Origin: an uncultured Clostridia bacterium
GTDB lineage: Bacteria; Bacillota; Clostridia; Christensenellales; Aristaeellaceae
Reading direction: 5' to 3'
Length of the DNA stretch: 28,484 nucleotides
Assembly (NCBI GenBank): GCA_937886445.1
Contig: CALGBY010000069.1
Location: 1 to 28,484 of the forward strand
Positions within the stretch are counted from its first letter, which is position 1. Each line of letters opens with the position of its first letter. Below are positions 7,899 to 15,736 of the stretch, one piece after another. Below the pieces are notes generated by a model that had not been told where the DNA came from, did no database searches, and was given only the letters and a program-made list of their open reading frames with translations. Made by a program: the position numbers and the translations under genes.

Positions 7899-7922
7899 GC
7901 TGCCGCGGGCGATTGCGGCAGC
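7899..7922 (+). terminator. Rho-independent terminator of the WYL regulator
   Basis: Perfect 8-bp stem GCTGCCGC/GCGGCAGC (7899-7906 and 7915-7922) with an 8-base loop, followed by TTTATTTTA. Confidence 0.85.
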
Positions 7923-7978
7923 TTTATTTTATGAGGTACCGATGACCGGATACGTGGTGCCCGGAAAAGAGTGACAGA

Positions 7979-9166
7979 ATGACAGATCATCAGGTGAAGG
8001 GAAGAAAAGCGGAGATCATACTGCTTTTTGCCGGAATGGCGGTCCTTTCGGCAATATTTACGATACAGGGCTATACGCTGGATGACATGATCGCCCGCTA
8101 TGCCCTTACAGACGCTGTGAAGGGATTGCCGTACACACTGGGCTCCGCCGGAGGGATCGCGGCATTCATCGCGGCCTTTATCCTGAACGGGCGGGTAAGC
8201 AAGCGGTGGCTGCTGGCGGCGGGGATCGCCCTTTGCTGTGTTTTTGTGGCACTGGCCGCGTCCGGCTGCTCCTTTACCGTATTCTGCGCGTGCTGGCTGA
8301 TGATCGGCTTTGGCCTGGGGTTGATGGACGCGCTGCTTTCATCCTGTATGGCGGATCTGTATTCGGGCCAAGCCGGAACAAGGATGATGTGTTTTCTGCA
8401 TACCGCCTACGGTTTTGCCGCGATGCTGCTGCCCCTGATTTTTTCCGCGGCGGGAGCGGGACTGACGGCATGCTATTTTGCGGTAGCGGCGGGCGCGCTT
8501 GCCGTCACAGTACTTTTGTGCGCAGATTGTTCACGCAAAAGGGTGCCTGTTATGCTTTGCACAGGAGAAAAGCGTGCACCTTCTCTCAGGGATACCCTGA
8601 AGGTACTGAAGGGAGCTGTCCTTTTCTACGCGCTGGCTATGCTGTTTCACGGCTTTTTTCTTTCAGGGCTCAATTCATGGATCAACCGGTATGTGGGCGT
8701 TACGCTGGGAAGTGATCTGGGTGAGATCGCGCTTACATTCCTGTTTGCCGGGGTGCTGGTGAGCCGTTTCGGGTTTCCGTTTACCGGCTTCAGAGCGGAC
8801 CGGTTCGCCTGCCTGGGCCCGGCAGCCGCGGCGGCGGTGTTTGCTGTTTCACTCCCGTTCGGAAACGGAGTGTTTACCTGCATATGCGCCTGCGTGTGCG
8901 CGCTGCTGTTCGGCGCCGCGCTTCCCTGCATCGTGGACTGCGCCTGTGCTCAGGCAAGAAGCAATACGCTGGCCGTGACCACGCTGATGATGCTTTCCCT
9001 TTACGCGGGAGAGGCGCTCGTATCGCCGGTGCTGGGCTATACGGAGCAGCATGGGGGATTGGTGTGGGGCATGGCCCTTTGCTGCACGGCGATGGCGCTT
9101 ACCGGGCTGTGCTGTCTGCTGGCGCTGCGCACCAGAAACAGAATGAACGGAAACGGAGAAGAATAA
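7979..9166 (+). CDS. MFS transporter
   Basis: A 395-residue polytopic membrane protein with about 12 predicted hydrophobic segments in two halves, separated by a basic loop near residues 180-210 (CSRKRVP...TGEKR). The layout fits the major facilitator superfamily of secondary transporters. The first half has the GRVSKRWLLAAG segment between helices 2 and 3, and the fourth helix region is GLGLMDALLSSCMADLY, reminiscent of sugar/proton symporter-type MFS proteins. It is unusually rich in cysteines within membrane segments. The substrate cannot be assigned. A GNAT acetyltransferase starts 4 bases after the stop codon, so the two are almost certainly co-translated. The Shine-Dalgarno sequence before the ATG (GGAAAAGAG) is weak. 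Confidence 0.85.
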   Translation: MTDHQVKGRKAEIILLFAGMAVLSAIFTIQGYTLDDMIARYALTDAVKGLPYTLGSAGGIAAFIAAFILNGRVSKRWLLAAGIALCCVFVALAASGCSFTVFCACWLMIGFGLGLMDALLSSCMADLYSGQAGTRMMCFLHTAYGFAAMLLPLIFSAAGAGLTACYFAVAAGALAVTVLLCADCSRKRVPVMLCTGEKRAPSLRDTLKVLKGAVLFYALAMLFHGFFLSGLNSWINRYVGVTLGSDLGEIALTFLFAGVLVSRFGFPFTGFRADRFACLGPAAAAAVFAVSLPFGNGVFTCICACVCALLFGAALPCIVDCACAQARSNTLAVTTLMMLSLYAGEALVSPVLGYTEQHGGLVWGMALCCTAMALTGLCCLLALRTRNRMNGNGEE

Positions 9167-9170
9167 AGGT

Positions 9171-9641
9171 ATGATCAGAAAAATGGAGCCAGGGGATACG
9201 GAACGCGTACTGGAACTGCTTTTACAGGTGCACGCGGTGCATGCCGCGGGCAGGCCGGATCTTTTTTTACCGGGCGGGCGCAAGTACGATAAGGCAGATC
9301 TGGAAAGGATCCTGACAGAAGAGGATAAAGCTGTTTATGTTTATACGGATGAGCAGGATACCGTACAGGGCTACGCGTTTTGTGAAAGAAGGATGACCGA
9401 AACCAGAAACAGCCGTCCGGGACGCCGGATCTGGTATATCGATGACCTGTGTGTGGATGAAAAGGAGAGGGGAAAGGGCATAGGAAGCGCCCTTTTTGAT
9501 CATGTGAAACAGGCAGCGCTTGCGGAAGGCTTTGACAGTGTGGAACTGAATGTGTGGAATTTCAATGCCCCCGCGCTGGCCTTCTATACCGCGCTGGGCA
9601 TGAAGCCCCAGCATACCGAGATGGAGCTTTTGCTGCACTGA
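9171..9641 (+). CDS. GNAT family N-acetyltransferase
   Basis: A 156-residue single-domain GNAT acetyltransferase of usual length. The N-terminal RKMEPGDTERVLELL helix and the acetyl-CoA pyrophosphate loop VDEKERGKGIGSALF are clear. The C-terminal strand VELNVWNFNAPALAFYTALGM is typical of the RimI-like/small-molecule branch. It follows the MFS transporter by only 4 bases, with the ribosome binding site (GGAGAAG) inside the end of that gene. Transporter and modifying enzyme may therefore act on one compound, for instance as a resistance or detoxification pair, but this is inference. A bidirectional terminator follows. Confidence 0.88.
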   Translation: MIRKMEPGDTERVLELLLQVHAVHAAGRPDLFLPGGRKYDKADLERILTEEDKAVYVYTDEQDTVQGYAFCERRMTETRNSRPGRRIWYIDDLCVDEKERGKGIGSALFDHVKQAALAEGFDSVELNVWNFNAPALAFYTALGMKPQHTEMELLLH

Positions 9642-9700
9642 GACTTTTGGCGATACCGCGCGATCCTGCAGCACACTGTGCCGGATCGCCTCAAATGAAA

Positions 9701-9751
9701 ACACGGCCGGAAACGATGGCGGATCAGATCACAACATCGCTTCAGCCGTGT
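9701..9751. terminator. Bidirectional terminator between convergent operons
   Basis: ACACGGC (9701-9707) pairs with GCCGTGT (9745-9751), and CGATG/CATCG continues the stem inside. A TTTTTT run follows on the plus strand and AAAA precedes it, giving TTTT on the minus strand. It lies between the GNAT gene and the SDR epimerase gene. Confidence 0.75.
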
Positions 9752-9766
9752 TTTTTCGTGTACCGT

Positions 9767-10672
9767 TTATTTTATGATGCCCATATCCGTGAGCTGGCGC
9801 TTCAGCCCGTCCTCAAGATGCGTATCGGGCAGACGGATGCCGGTCGAGGCGAGGCGGGACAGGTCATAGCTTCTGTGACAGAGATGACCGCTGTATTCCG
9901 GATGGGCTTCAAGATAGCCGTCGAGCGGGATATCCCTGATCGTAACCGTATGCCCGGTCAAACGCCCCAGAATGCGGTAATATTCCGCGTTCTCGATCAC
10001 ATCGGGCCCGCCGATGCAGAAAAGCTTTCCGAAGGTTTTTTCGTTGCAGACCGCGTCCAGCATGACGCGCACAAGATCGCCCGCGTAGATCGGGTGGATC
10101 AGGTACTTTCCGCCGCCAACCAGCGGCAGAGGCTCCTCCTTCGCGATGATATCGATCAGATCGTCTCTCCTTGTCAACTCCGGATAACAGCCGAGCTTGC
10201 TGCCGGTTCCGAAGATGTGGCCGGGGCGGAAAATGGTCCATACCAGCTTTTTTCCCTCGGGAGAGAGGTAAACCTCCTCCATTTCGCGCTTTTTCGCACC
10301 GTAGCTGCCATCGGTAAGGTAGATATCGGCGTCCTCATTCTGCGGAACGGATTTATGGTACGGGTGATATACGGAATCGGTCGAGATGACGATGATCCTT
10401 TTTGTAAACGCCGGAAGCACATCCAGCGCTGTTTTCGCCTGATCGGCGTTATAGCAGATGCAGTCCATCACGGCGTCATACTGACGGCCTTCCTTTTCAA
10501 GCGCCGTGCGCAAAGCGGCGGCGTCTGAGCGATCCGCCTGAACGGGATGCACAAAGGACGGCAGGGGACGGCTGCCGCGGGTGACACAGGTGATATCGTG
10601 CCCTTTTTCGTTCAGCAGGCGTATCATGTAGCCGCTCACAAAGCCGCTTCCGCCCAACACAAGTATGTTCAT
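9767..10672 (-). CDS. NAD-dependent epimerase/dehydratase family protein (extended SDR)
   Basis: A 301-residue Rossmann-fold enzyme of the extended or atypical short-chain dehydrogenase family. The dinucleotide motif LGGSGFVSG is at residues 6-14, an Asp-containing segment (ADRSDAAAL) follows, and the active-site pair Tyr/Lys is in SYGAKKREME. The proximal FRPGHIFGTGSK and the C-terminal HPIYAGDLVRVMLDA blocks are typical of UDP-sugar epimerases and related NAD-dependent proteins. The AAGGAGG ribosome binding site lies before the ATG at 10672. It is downstream of cellobiose phosphorylase on the same strand, 77 bases away across a strong stem-loop. It may modify a sugar, but its substrate is unknown. 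Confidence 0.85.
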   Translation of the reverse strand: MNILVLGGSGFVSGYMIRLLNEKGHDITCVTRGSRPLPSFVHPVQADRSDAAALRTALEKEGRQYDAVMDCICYNADQAKTALDVLPAFTKRIIVISTDSVYHPYHKSVPQNEDADIYLTDGSYGAKKREMEEVYLSPEGKKLVWTIFRPGHIFGTGSKLGCYPELTRRDDLIDIIAKEEPLPLVGGGKYLIHPIYAGDLVRVMLDAVCNEKTFGKLFCIGGPDVIENAEYYRILGRLTGHTVTIRDIPLDGYLEAHPEYSGHLCHRSYDLSRLASTGIRLPDTHLEDGLKRQLTDMGIIK

Positions 10673-10701
10673 AGCTTATCCTCCTTTATTGCGGATGAAG
10701 G

Positions 10702-10730
10702 GAGGGCCTTCCGCGCCGCGGAAGACCCTC
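10702..10730. repeat. Intercistronic stem-loop between cellobiose phosphorylase and epimerase
   Basis: Two 13-base arms (10702-10714 and 10718-10730) pair with a single mismatch around a 3-base loop. No T run follows on either strand, so it is more likely an mRNA processing or stability element, or a leaky terminator, than an efficient terminator. Confidence 0.65.
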
Positions 10731-10749
10731 TTTGAAACAGATGTTATGT

Positions 10750-13191
10750 TCAGTCGATGCTGACAGATACCTTTACGGTGTTTCCGCTGCCTTCAGGCAG
10801 GGGCACGATCTGCCCTTCAATGCTCTTTCCGTTCACAGCGACGGTGATCTTTCCCTTTTCTCCGCCGGCGTTGTTCACGATATCGATGTCATAATCATTT
10901 CCGCGGAATTCGCGGTGTACCTTTACTTCCTTCAGCGCCTCAGGCAGGCAGGGGTCGATCATCAGCCCGTCAAACTGCGGCTTGATGCCCAGAATGCCCT
11001 GAGATACGGCATAGAAGTTCCAGGCCGAGGTGCCGGTGAGCCAGCTGTTCTTGGCTTCGCCGGGCAGGGGAGCTTCCTTGCCGTTTACCGTCTGCGCGTA
11101 CACATAGGGCTCTGTACGATGCAGCTTCTGATCCCGGATATAGGCGGGCGCGATCTTTTTATAAAGCTCGAACGCGCGGTCGCCATGACCCAGCACAGTC
11201 TCGCCCAGCATGATCCACGGGTTGTTGTGGCAGAATACGCTGCCGTTCTCCTTGAATCCCGGCGGATAGGAGGAAACCTCGCCCAGCTCCAGATGATACC
11301 TTGTATAGCAGGGGGAAAGCAGCACCACGCCGTATTCGAATTCAAGATACTTTTGTGTGGCGTCCATCGCCTTCTGTGCCATACCGTTATCCTTGCCGAT
11401 ACCGGCCATTACGCACATTCCCTGAGGCTCGATAAAGATCTTGCCTTCCTCGCACTCGCTGCTGCCCACCTTGTTGCCAAGGGCATCGTACGCGCGCACG
11501 AACCATTCGCCGTCCCAGCCGGCGGTCTCCACGGCCTTTGTCATCGCGGCCTTTTCCTGCATCGCGAAGGCGGCCTCCGCCTGATCTCCCCTGATCTCAA
11601 AGATGCGGGCATAATCATCCGCCACGCTCACATACATGCCGGCGATGAAGACGGATTCGGCAATGCCGGTATCGTTGTTGGTTACGGTCTGGAAGCTTTC
11701 GCCGGGCTCGGCGGAGAAGCAGTTGAGGTTGAGGCAGTCGTTCCAGTCCGCCCTGCCGATGAGCGGCAGGCCGTGCGGCCCCTTGTGCTCCGCGATATAG
11801 CGGAAGGAACGGCGCAGGTGCTCCAGCATGGTATCGGCCTTCGCGGGATCGTTATCAAAATCCACCTTCTCATCGAGAATGGAAAGGTCTCCGCTTTCCT
11901 TGATGTAAGCGGCTACGGCAAAGATGAGCCACAGCGGGTCATCGTTGAAGCCGCTGCCTACGCCTTCATTGCCGCGCTTGGTAAGGGGCTGGTACTGGTG
12001 GTAGGCGCTGCCGTCCGGGAACTGTGTGGCGGCGATATCCAGAATGCGCTCTCTGGCGCGTTCGGGGATCAGGTGCACAAATCCAAGCAGATCCTGGCTG
12101 CAGTCGCGGAAGCCCATGCCTCTGCCGATGCCGCTCTCAAAATAGCTGGCGCTGCGGCTCATGTTGAAGGTGACCATGCACTGATACTGGTTCCAGATGT
12201 TTACCTGACGGTTCAGTTTTTCATCCTGAGTATCAACGGTAAAGTGGGAAAGCAGGCCGTCCCAGTAGGTGTGCAGCGCGGCAAGTTTTTCTTCAAACTG
12301 TTCGTCGGTCTCAAATTCGCTGAGCAGCTTGTGTGCCGGCTCCTTGTTGATCACATTGGGGGCGATGAACTTTTCCTCGCGCTTGTTTTCGCAGTAGCCC
12401 AGCGTAAAAATGAAGCTCACCTTTTCTCCGGGCTGCAGCTCGCGGCGTATGCAGTGGCTGGCGATGGGGGCCCAGCCGTGGGCATCGGTGTTTTTGGGGC
12501 AGTCGTTCATCACGACATCGGGGTCGGCAAAGCTGTTATACAGGCCGATGAAGCTTTCGCGGTCGGTATCATAGCCATCTACCGGCACATTCACGGCGTA
12601 TACGGCATAGTGATCACGGCGTTCGCGATACTCGGTCTTGTGGTAGATCACGCTACCGCCCTTTTCAAATTCCATTTCCGCCAACGCATAGTTGCGCTGG
12701 AAATTGGTAGAGTCATCCTGCGCGTTCCACAGGCAGAATTCGATAAAGCTGTACAGGCTCACCTTTTTGACGGCATCCGACGTGTTTTCCAGCGTCACCC
12801 TGGTCACCTCCGCGGTGTATCCGCGGGGAACGGTCACGGTCTGCTCCGCCTTCAGGCCGTTCTTCTGAGAGGTGATACGGGTGTATCCCATGCCCACACG
12901 GCACTCATAGCTGTCCAGAGCGGTCTTGACGGGCTGCCAGCCGGGGTTCCACACCGTGCCGCCGTCATTGATATAGAAGTAATGACCGCCCACATCTGTG
13001 GGAACATTGTTGTAGCGGTAGCGCGTAAGACGCATCAGGCGGGCATCCTTATAGAAGGAATAGCCGCCGGAGGTGTTGCTCATCAGGGAGAAGAAATTTT
13101 CACTGCCCAGATAATTGATCCACGGATAGGGTGTATCGGGGCGGGTGATCACATATTCCCGGTTTTTGTCGTCAAAATAGCCGTATTCCAT
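10750..13191 (-). CDS. GH94 cellobiose phosphorylase
   Basis: An 813-residue cytosolic enzyme (no signal peptide) of glycoside hydrolase family 94. It splits cellobiose with inorganic phosphate into glucose 1-phosphate and glucose, saving ATP in cellulose-degrading anaerobes. Length and motifs match cellobiose phosphorylases: WNPGWQPVKTALDSYECR in the N-terminal beta-sandwich, then in the (alpha/alpha)6 barrel the block FRDCSQDLLGFVHLIPERA and the catalytic-acid motif GRADWNDCLNLN (DWND at residues 482-485). GSGFNDDPLW and PPGFKENGSVFCHNNPW are also present. GGAGG lies 7 bases before the ATG. Specificity for cellobiose over related beta-glucosides is inferred from these motifs. A promoter (13237-13265) and two palindromes upstream suggest dedicated regulation. 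Confidence 0.93.
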   Translation of the reverse strand: MEYGYFDDKNREYVITRPDTPYPWINYLGSENFFSLMSNTSGGYSFYKDARLMRLTRYRYNNVPTDVGGHYFYINDGGTVWNPGWQPVKTALDSYECRVGMGYTRITSQKNGLKAEQTVTVPRGYTAEVTRVTLENTSDAVKKVSLYSFIEFCLWNAQDDSTNFQRNYALAEMEFEKGGSVIYHKTEYRERRDHYAVYAVNVPVDGYDTDRESFIGLYNSFADPDVVMNDCPKNTDAHGWAPIASHCIRRELQPGEKVSFIFTLGYCENKREEKFIAPNVINKEPAHKLLSEFETDEQFEEKLAALHTYWDGLLSHFTVDTQDEKLNRQVNIWNQYQCMVTFNMSRSASYFESGIGRGMGFRDCSQDLLGFVHLIPERARERILDIAATQFPDGSAYHQYQPLTKRGNEGVGSGFNDDPLWLIFAVAAYIKESGDLSILDEKVDFDNDPAKADTMLEHLRRSFRYIAEHKGPHGLPLIGRADWNDCLNLNCFSAEPGESFQTVTNNDTGIAESVFIAGMYVSVADDYARIFEIRGDQAEAAFAMQEKAAMTKAVETAGWDGEWFVRAYDALGNKVGSSECEEGKIFIEPQGMCVMAGIGKDNGMAQKAMDATQKYLEFEYGVVLLSPCYTRYHLELGEVSSYPPGFKENGSVFCHNNPWIMLGETVLGHGDRAFELYKKIAPAYIRDQKLHRTEPYVYAQTVNGKEAPLPGEAKNSWLTGTSAWNFYAVSQGILGIKPQFDGLMIDPCLPEALKEVKVHREFRGNDYDIDIVNNAGGEKGKITVAVNGKSIEGQIVPLPEGSGNTVKVSVSID

Positions 13192-13217
13192 ACTCAGTCC
13201 TCCGTACTGATGTAGTC

Positions 13218-13234
13218 ACAGGGATATTCCCTGT
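13218..13234. promoter_or_regulatory. Palindrome at the cellobiose phosphorylase transcription start
   Basis: ACAGGGA-TAT-TCCCTGT is a perfect 7+7 palindrome just downstream of the -10 box, where a repressor operator would block initiation. It could alternatively form a small 5'-UTR hairpin. Confidence 0.5.
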
Positions 13235-13236
13235 AC

Positions 13237-13265
13237 AGCATACCATTATTCCGGGAAAAAGTAAA
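13237..13265 (-). promoter_or_regulatory. Promoter of cellobiose phosphorylase
   Basis: On the minus strand TTTACT (13260-13265), a 17-base spacer and TATGCT (13237-13242), about 45 bases before the ATG. The weak match to consensus would fit a regulated promoter. Confidence 0.5.
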
Positions 13266-13270
13266 TGAAA

Positions 13271-13290
13271 AACATATTCTGAAATATGTT
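13271..13290. promoter_or_regulatory. Palindrome upstream of the cellobiose phosphorylase promoter
   Basis: AACATATT-CTGA-AATATGTT is a perfect 8+8 inverted repeat ending 5 bases upstream of the -35 box on the minus strand, a position typical of an activator site. The protein that would bind is unknown. Confidence 0.45.
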
Positions 13291-13369
13291 CAAAATACAG
13301 GCAGGCGGCCTTCCGGATGCTTTGGCGGATATTGAACCTTTGGACCTGCCGAAACCGGTCAGCGCTTTC

Positions 13370-13771
13370 TTATACTCCGTATTCCGCGGAAAGCTTCTTC
13401 ATCCACAGTCCGTGCAGATTGCAGTACGCGTATACGCAGATCACCTTTTCGCTTTCGTCTATACAGAAGGAGGTAATGGGGGCGTTGCCGCTTGTAAGTT
13501 CCGTGGCGTACAGGCCGCGGTCGGTGAGCAGGGCGATCCATTCTATGTGATGATCCTCGCGCATGGGATGCAATTCCTCTCCCACACGCACGCCCACAAA
13601 GGACCCCGCGCGGCTCACATAGGGCAGATGCTTTTCAAACAGTGTTTCACGGGTGTTGACGGGGATTGCGGCCATTTTTTCACCGCAGCAGCAGGGCATC
13701 ACTCCGCTGTCCTTCAAAGAGCACAGCAGGTTTCCGCAGAAGGGGCAGAAGTACAGTCTCAGTGCGTTCAT
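13370..13771 (-). CDS. Superoxide reductase (desulfoferrodoxin)
   Basis: A 133-residue two-iron superoxide reductase, which reduces superoxide to hydrogen peroxide without releasing oxygen, a hallmark of anaerobes. The N-terminal desulforedoxin-like domain has C9PFC12 and C28C29 for an Fe(Cys)4 centre; an extra Cys27 and Cys17 lie nearby. The catalytic domain shows all ligands of the Fe(His)4Cys site: His48 in EKHLP (with the conserved Glu-Lys before it), His68 in HPM, His74 in DHHIEW, Cys117 and His120 in YCNLHG. Length is normal for the class. AAGGAG is 6 bases before the ATG. It lies 178 bases upstream of cellobiose phosphorylase, which has its own promoter, so the two are probably only loosely linked. 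Confidence 0.93.
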   Translation of the reverse strand: MNALRLYFCPFCGNLLCSLKDSGVMPCCCGEKMAAIPVNTRETLFEKHLPYVSRAGSFVGVRVGEELHPMREDHHIEWIALLTDRGLYATELTSGNAPITSFCIDESEKVICVYAYCNLHGLWMKKLSAEYGV

Positions 13772-14209
13772 GTTATTCTCCTTTTCATACTGAAGTCAGA
13801 TCAGATTGGATAAGCTTGTACGGTATGGGGCAAAGGTTTTTCACTTTCGCCCTGCGGGCATATTACACAATGCCGGCATGATGTAGCGCAATGGTGCCGT
13901 GTACAAAATGAAAATGTATTTTGGCCTTTGTTCATTTCCATGAAAAACACGGAGCCGGGCGCGAAGGGAACGCGCGGAGAACGAAAAAATCTGCACCGTC
14001 TGCAAAATACTGTATGGTATACATAGCCCGTATGCGCGCTATACACAGCTTTTGCAGGATCTGCCATTGGGTAAAAGCGATGCATGGGGGATATATATGG
14101 TAAACCCACGGGAACGCGGCATCATGCTGCTTTTGGCCCGGTGTGCTGTTTTACAGGCTTCAACGTAATTCATGATCAAAATATAAAGTTGAAATTTATA
14201 AAAAACATA
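13772..14209. other. About 440 bases without a recognisable gene
   Basis: This stretch separates the divergent superoxide reductase and S24-regulator genes. Short open frames occur on both strands, but none has a convincing start signal or a recognisable protein. It holds short inverted repeats (for example GTATACATAGC facing GCTATAC near 14020) but no RNA gene I can identify. I could not define a convincing promoter for superoxide reductase. Confidence 0.5.
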
Positions 14210-14238
14210 TTGACTAAATGTTAAATTTATGTTACGAT
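14210..14238 (+). promoter_or_regulatory. Promoter of the S24-type regulator
   Basis: TTGACT (14210-14215), a 17-base spacer and TACGAT (14233-14238). The spacer contains the palindrome TAAATTTA (14222-14229), a possible autoregulatory operator. The ATG at 14218 lies inside this promoter, which argues against it as the protein start. Confidence 0.65.
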
Positions 14239-14337
14239 CATTATGCAAAGCAATTCTACGGCGGCTTGAAAATGAAGACCGTGTACGGCCGGTTTTCAAA
14301 CAGCCCATCGGTTTATCTGCCGGAGGTGAAACAGAAG

Positions 14338-15306
14338 ATGAAAACGGCACCGGTCTTTTCGCAGGACCGCCTTGAAAAGCTGAAAAGAGAAAATGAAAAC
14401 ATCGAGTTGCTTGGAGAGCGCTTCGGCCGGGTGATACGCGCGTACCGCCGCAGGGCGGGCATCCGTCAGGCTGATCTTGCCGAGCTGGCAGGTGTATCCT
14501 GTGTAGCGGTAAGCCACTGGGAAAACGGTACTGCCCGTCCGGATGCCGATACGATCAACCGGCTGTGCCGTCTGCTGAAGATGCCGGCGGGGGAGCTATT
14601 CGGCCTGGATGAATGGGAACACGAGGATGAAAGCGAATTGCTGTTCTGCTACCGAGCGCTTTCGGAGTACGGCAGGCTTATGGCGCTTGCTTCGATAAAC
14701 GGCATGGCGGAATCAGAAGAAAGGATGAGAAAATCAATGGAAGAAACGGTATACACATCTGCTGAAAAGGCGGAAGAAGTATATGAGGAAGCTGAGAGCA
14801 GGGAAGAGGACGAAAAGCTTGCCCGGGAGAAGGACCTGCAGGAAAACTTCCGCTTTCTGGAGGTGCTTTCAACGCCCGCCGCGGCCGGAGCAGGCTGTGT
14901 CTTCGGCGACTGTTATCCGGATTATACGTTTGCCCGTATCAATGCCCGCAACTATAATTCCGATGCCATCGTGCGTGTAAGCGGCCACAGCATGGAACCG
15001 GCCTATTACAATGGAGAGCTGGTATACCTGAAGTACAACACCCGCTATGCTCAGGGGGATGATGTGGTGTGCTCCACGGCGGACGGTGCCGTAATCAAGC
15101 GTGTGGGCAAGGAGGGACTATATTCCGTCAATCCGGATTATCCCTTCGGCATCCGCTACGATGATGACCGTGTGCGCGTTGTGGGCAAGGTGATGGGCAA
15201 GGTGCAGCCGGATGATCTGGCGCCGGATTGCGATAAGCCCGTGCTGAGCGAGATCCATGTGCGCGAGGTGCGGCAGTTCATCAAAAAGGTAAGGCCCGGC
15301 AGCTGA
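14338..15306 (+). CDS. XRE-type HTH regulator with LexA-like S24 peptidase domain
   Basis: A 322-residue regulator. An XRE-family helix-turn-helix is at about residues 25-85 (GIRQADLAELAGVSCVAVSHW), a charged Glu/Lys-rich helical linker at about 95-170, and an S24 (LexA/CI/UmuD) peptidase domain at about 180-305. Candidate self-cleavage elements are Ala183-Gly184 (PAAAG), nucleophile Ser218 in GHSMEP and general base Lys254 in AVIKRVG. The Gly-to-Ser distance of 34 equals that of LexA (Gly85 to Ser119). The start at 14338 is chosen because GGAGGTG lies 9 bases upstream, and the first in-frame ATG (14218) falls inside the promoter. No prophage or SOS genes are adjacent. The targets are unknown; damage-induced derepression is inferred. 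Confidence 0.88.
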   Translation: MKTAPVFSQDRLEKLKRENENIELLGERFGRVIRAYRRRAGIRQADLAELAGVSCVAVSHWENGTARPDADTINRLCRLLKMPAGELFGLDEWEHEDESELLFCYRALSEYGRLMALASINGMAESEERMRKSMEETVYTSAEKAEEVYEEAESREEDEKLAREKDLQENFRFLEVLSTPAAAGAGCVFGDCYPDYTFARINARNYNSDAIVRVSGHSMEPAYYNGELVYLKYNTRYAQGDDVVCSTADGAVIKRVGKEGLYSVNPDYPFGIRYDDDRVRVVGKVMGKVQPDDLAPDCDKPVLSEIHVREVRQFIKKVRPGS

Positions 15307-15357
15307 CAGGCGCAGGGGAAGCTGACAGGCGTAAAGGAAGCTGACAGGTGTAAAGAA
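15301..15357 (+). repeat. Three tandem 19-bp repeats over the end of the S24 regulator gene
   Basis: Three consecutive copies (15301-15319, 15320-15338, 15339-15357) of the unit AGCTGACAGGCGTAAAGGA with a few substitutions. The first copy contains the stop codon TGA. The 19-base period is not a multiple of three, so the array is not coding beyond the stop. Confidence 0.85.
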
Positions 15358-15657
15358 CGGGGGCGGGTGCGGACCTCTGCACATCCGCTCCGCCTGACCG
15401 GTGACCCGGATATGCCCGAGCCAATGAAGGATATGCAATATAAACCAAAATACGCGTCGGCGCGGAGAAAAGAAACCGCGCCGGCGCGTATTTTTACAGT
15501 ACTTGCTATTTGATAAACACGCAGTGTGCAGAATTATTGAGACACTGCTTTGCTCTTGCCAAAGGGGAAGAATAATCTGAAACAAATCAGGTAAGCTATA
15601 TGATCTGTTTATAATATCTATAACAAATATGGATATTATCAATGCCACAGATTATGC
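15358..15657. other. Intergenic stretch, no gene seen
   Basis: About 300 bases between the tandem repeats and the next promoter. It contains the strong terminator at 15450-15491 and an AT-rich inverted repeat, ATAATATC (15611-15618) facing GATATTAT (15632-15639), about 20 bases upstream of the next -35 box, a possible regulatory site. I see no coding frame or RNA gene. Confidence 0.5.
15450..15491. terminator. Strong rho-independent terminator of the S24 regulator
   Basis: A 16-bp stem with one G-T pair (15450-15465 with 15476-15491) around an A-rich 10-base loop, followed by TTTTT. AAAA precedes the stem, so it could also act on the minus strand. Confidence 0.88.
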
Positions 15658-15685
15658 TTGACAGACAGAACCGATACGCTATAAT
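15658..15685 (+). promoter_or_regulatory. Consensus promoter of the large surface protein
   Basis: Perfect TTGACA (15658-15663) and TATAAT (15680-15685) with a 16-base spacer, about 50 bases before the start codon. This predicts strong expression. Confidence 0.85.
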
Positions 15686-15736
15686 AGTAATGAAGAGATA
15701 TATCCACGAGTTTTTATATGAATTGGAGACATAATT

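Noticed and set aside
10732..13215. An 827-codon open frame on the plus strand, antisense to cellobiose phosphorylase
   Set aside because: It mirrors the GH94 gene almost exactly and its protein matches nothing recognisable. Codon choice in the real gene avoids antisense stops, which creates such shadows.
13801..14109. A 102-codon cysteine-rich minus-strand frame
   Set aside because: No ribosome binding site, no recognisable domain and odd composition; probably chance.
14218..14337. Longer N-terminus for the S24 regulator starting at 14218
   Set aside because: That start lies inside the predicted promoter (14210-14238). The ATG at 14338 has a strong GGAGGTG ribosome binding site.
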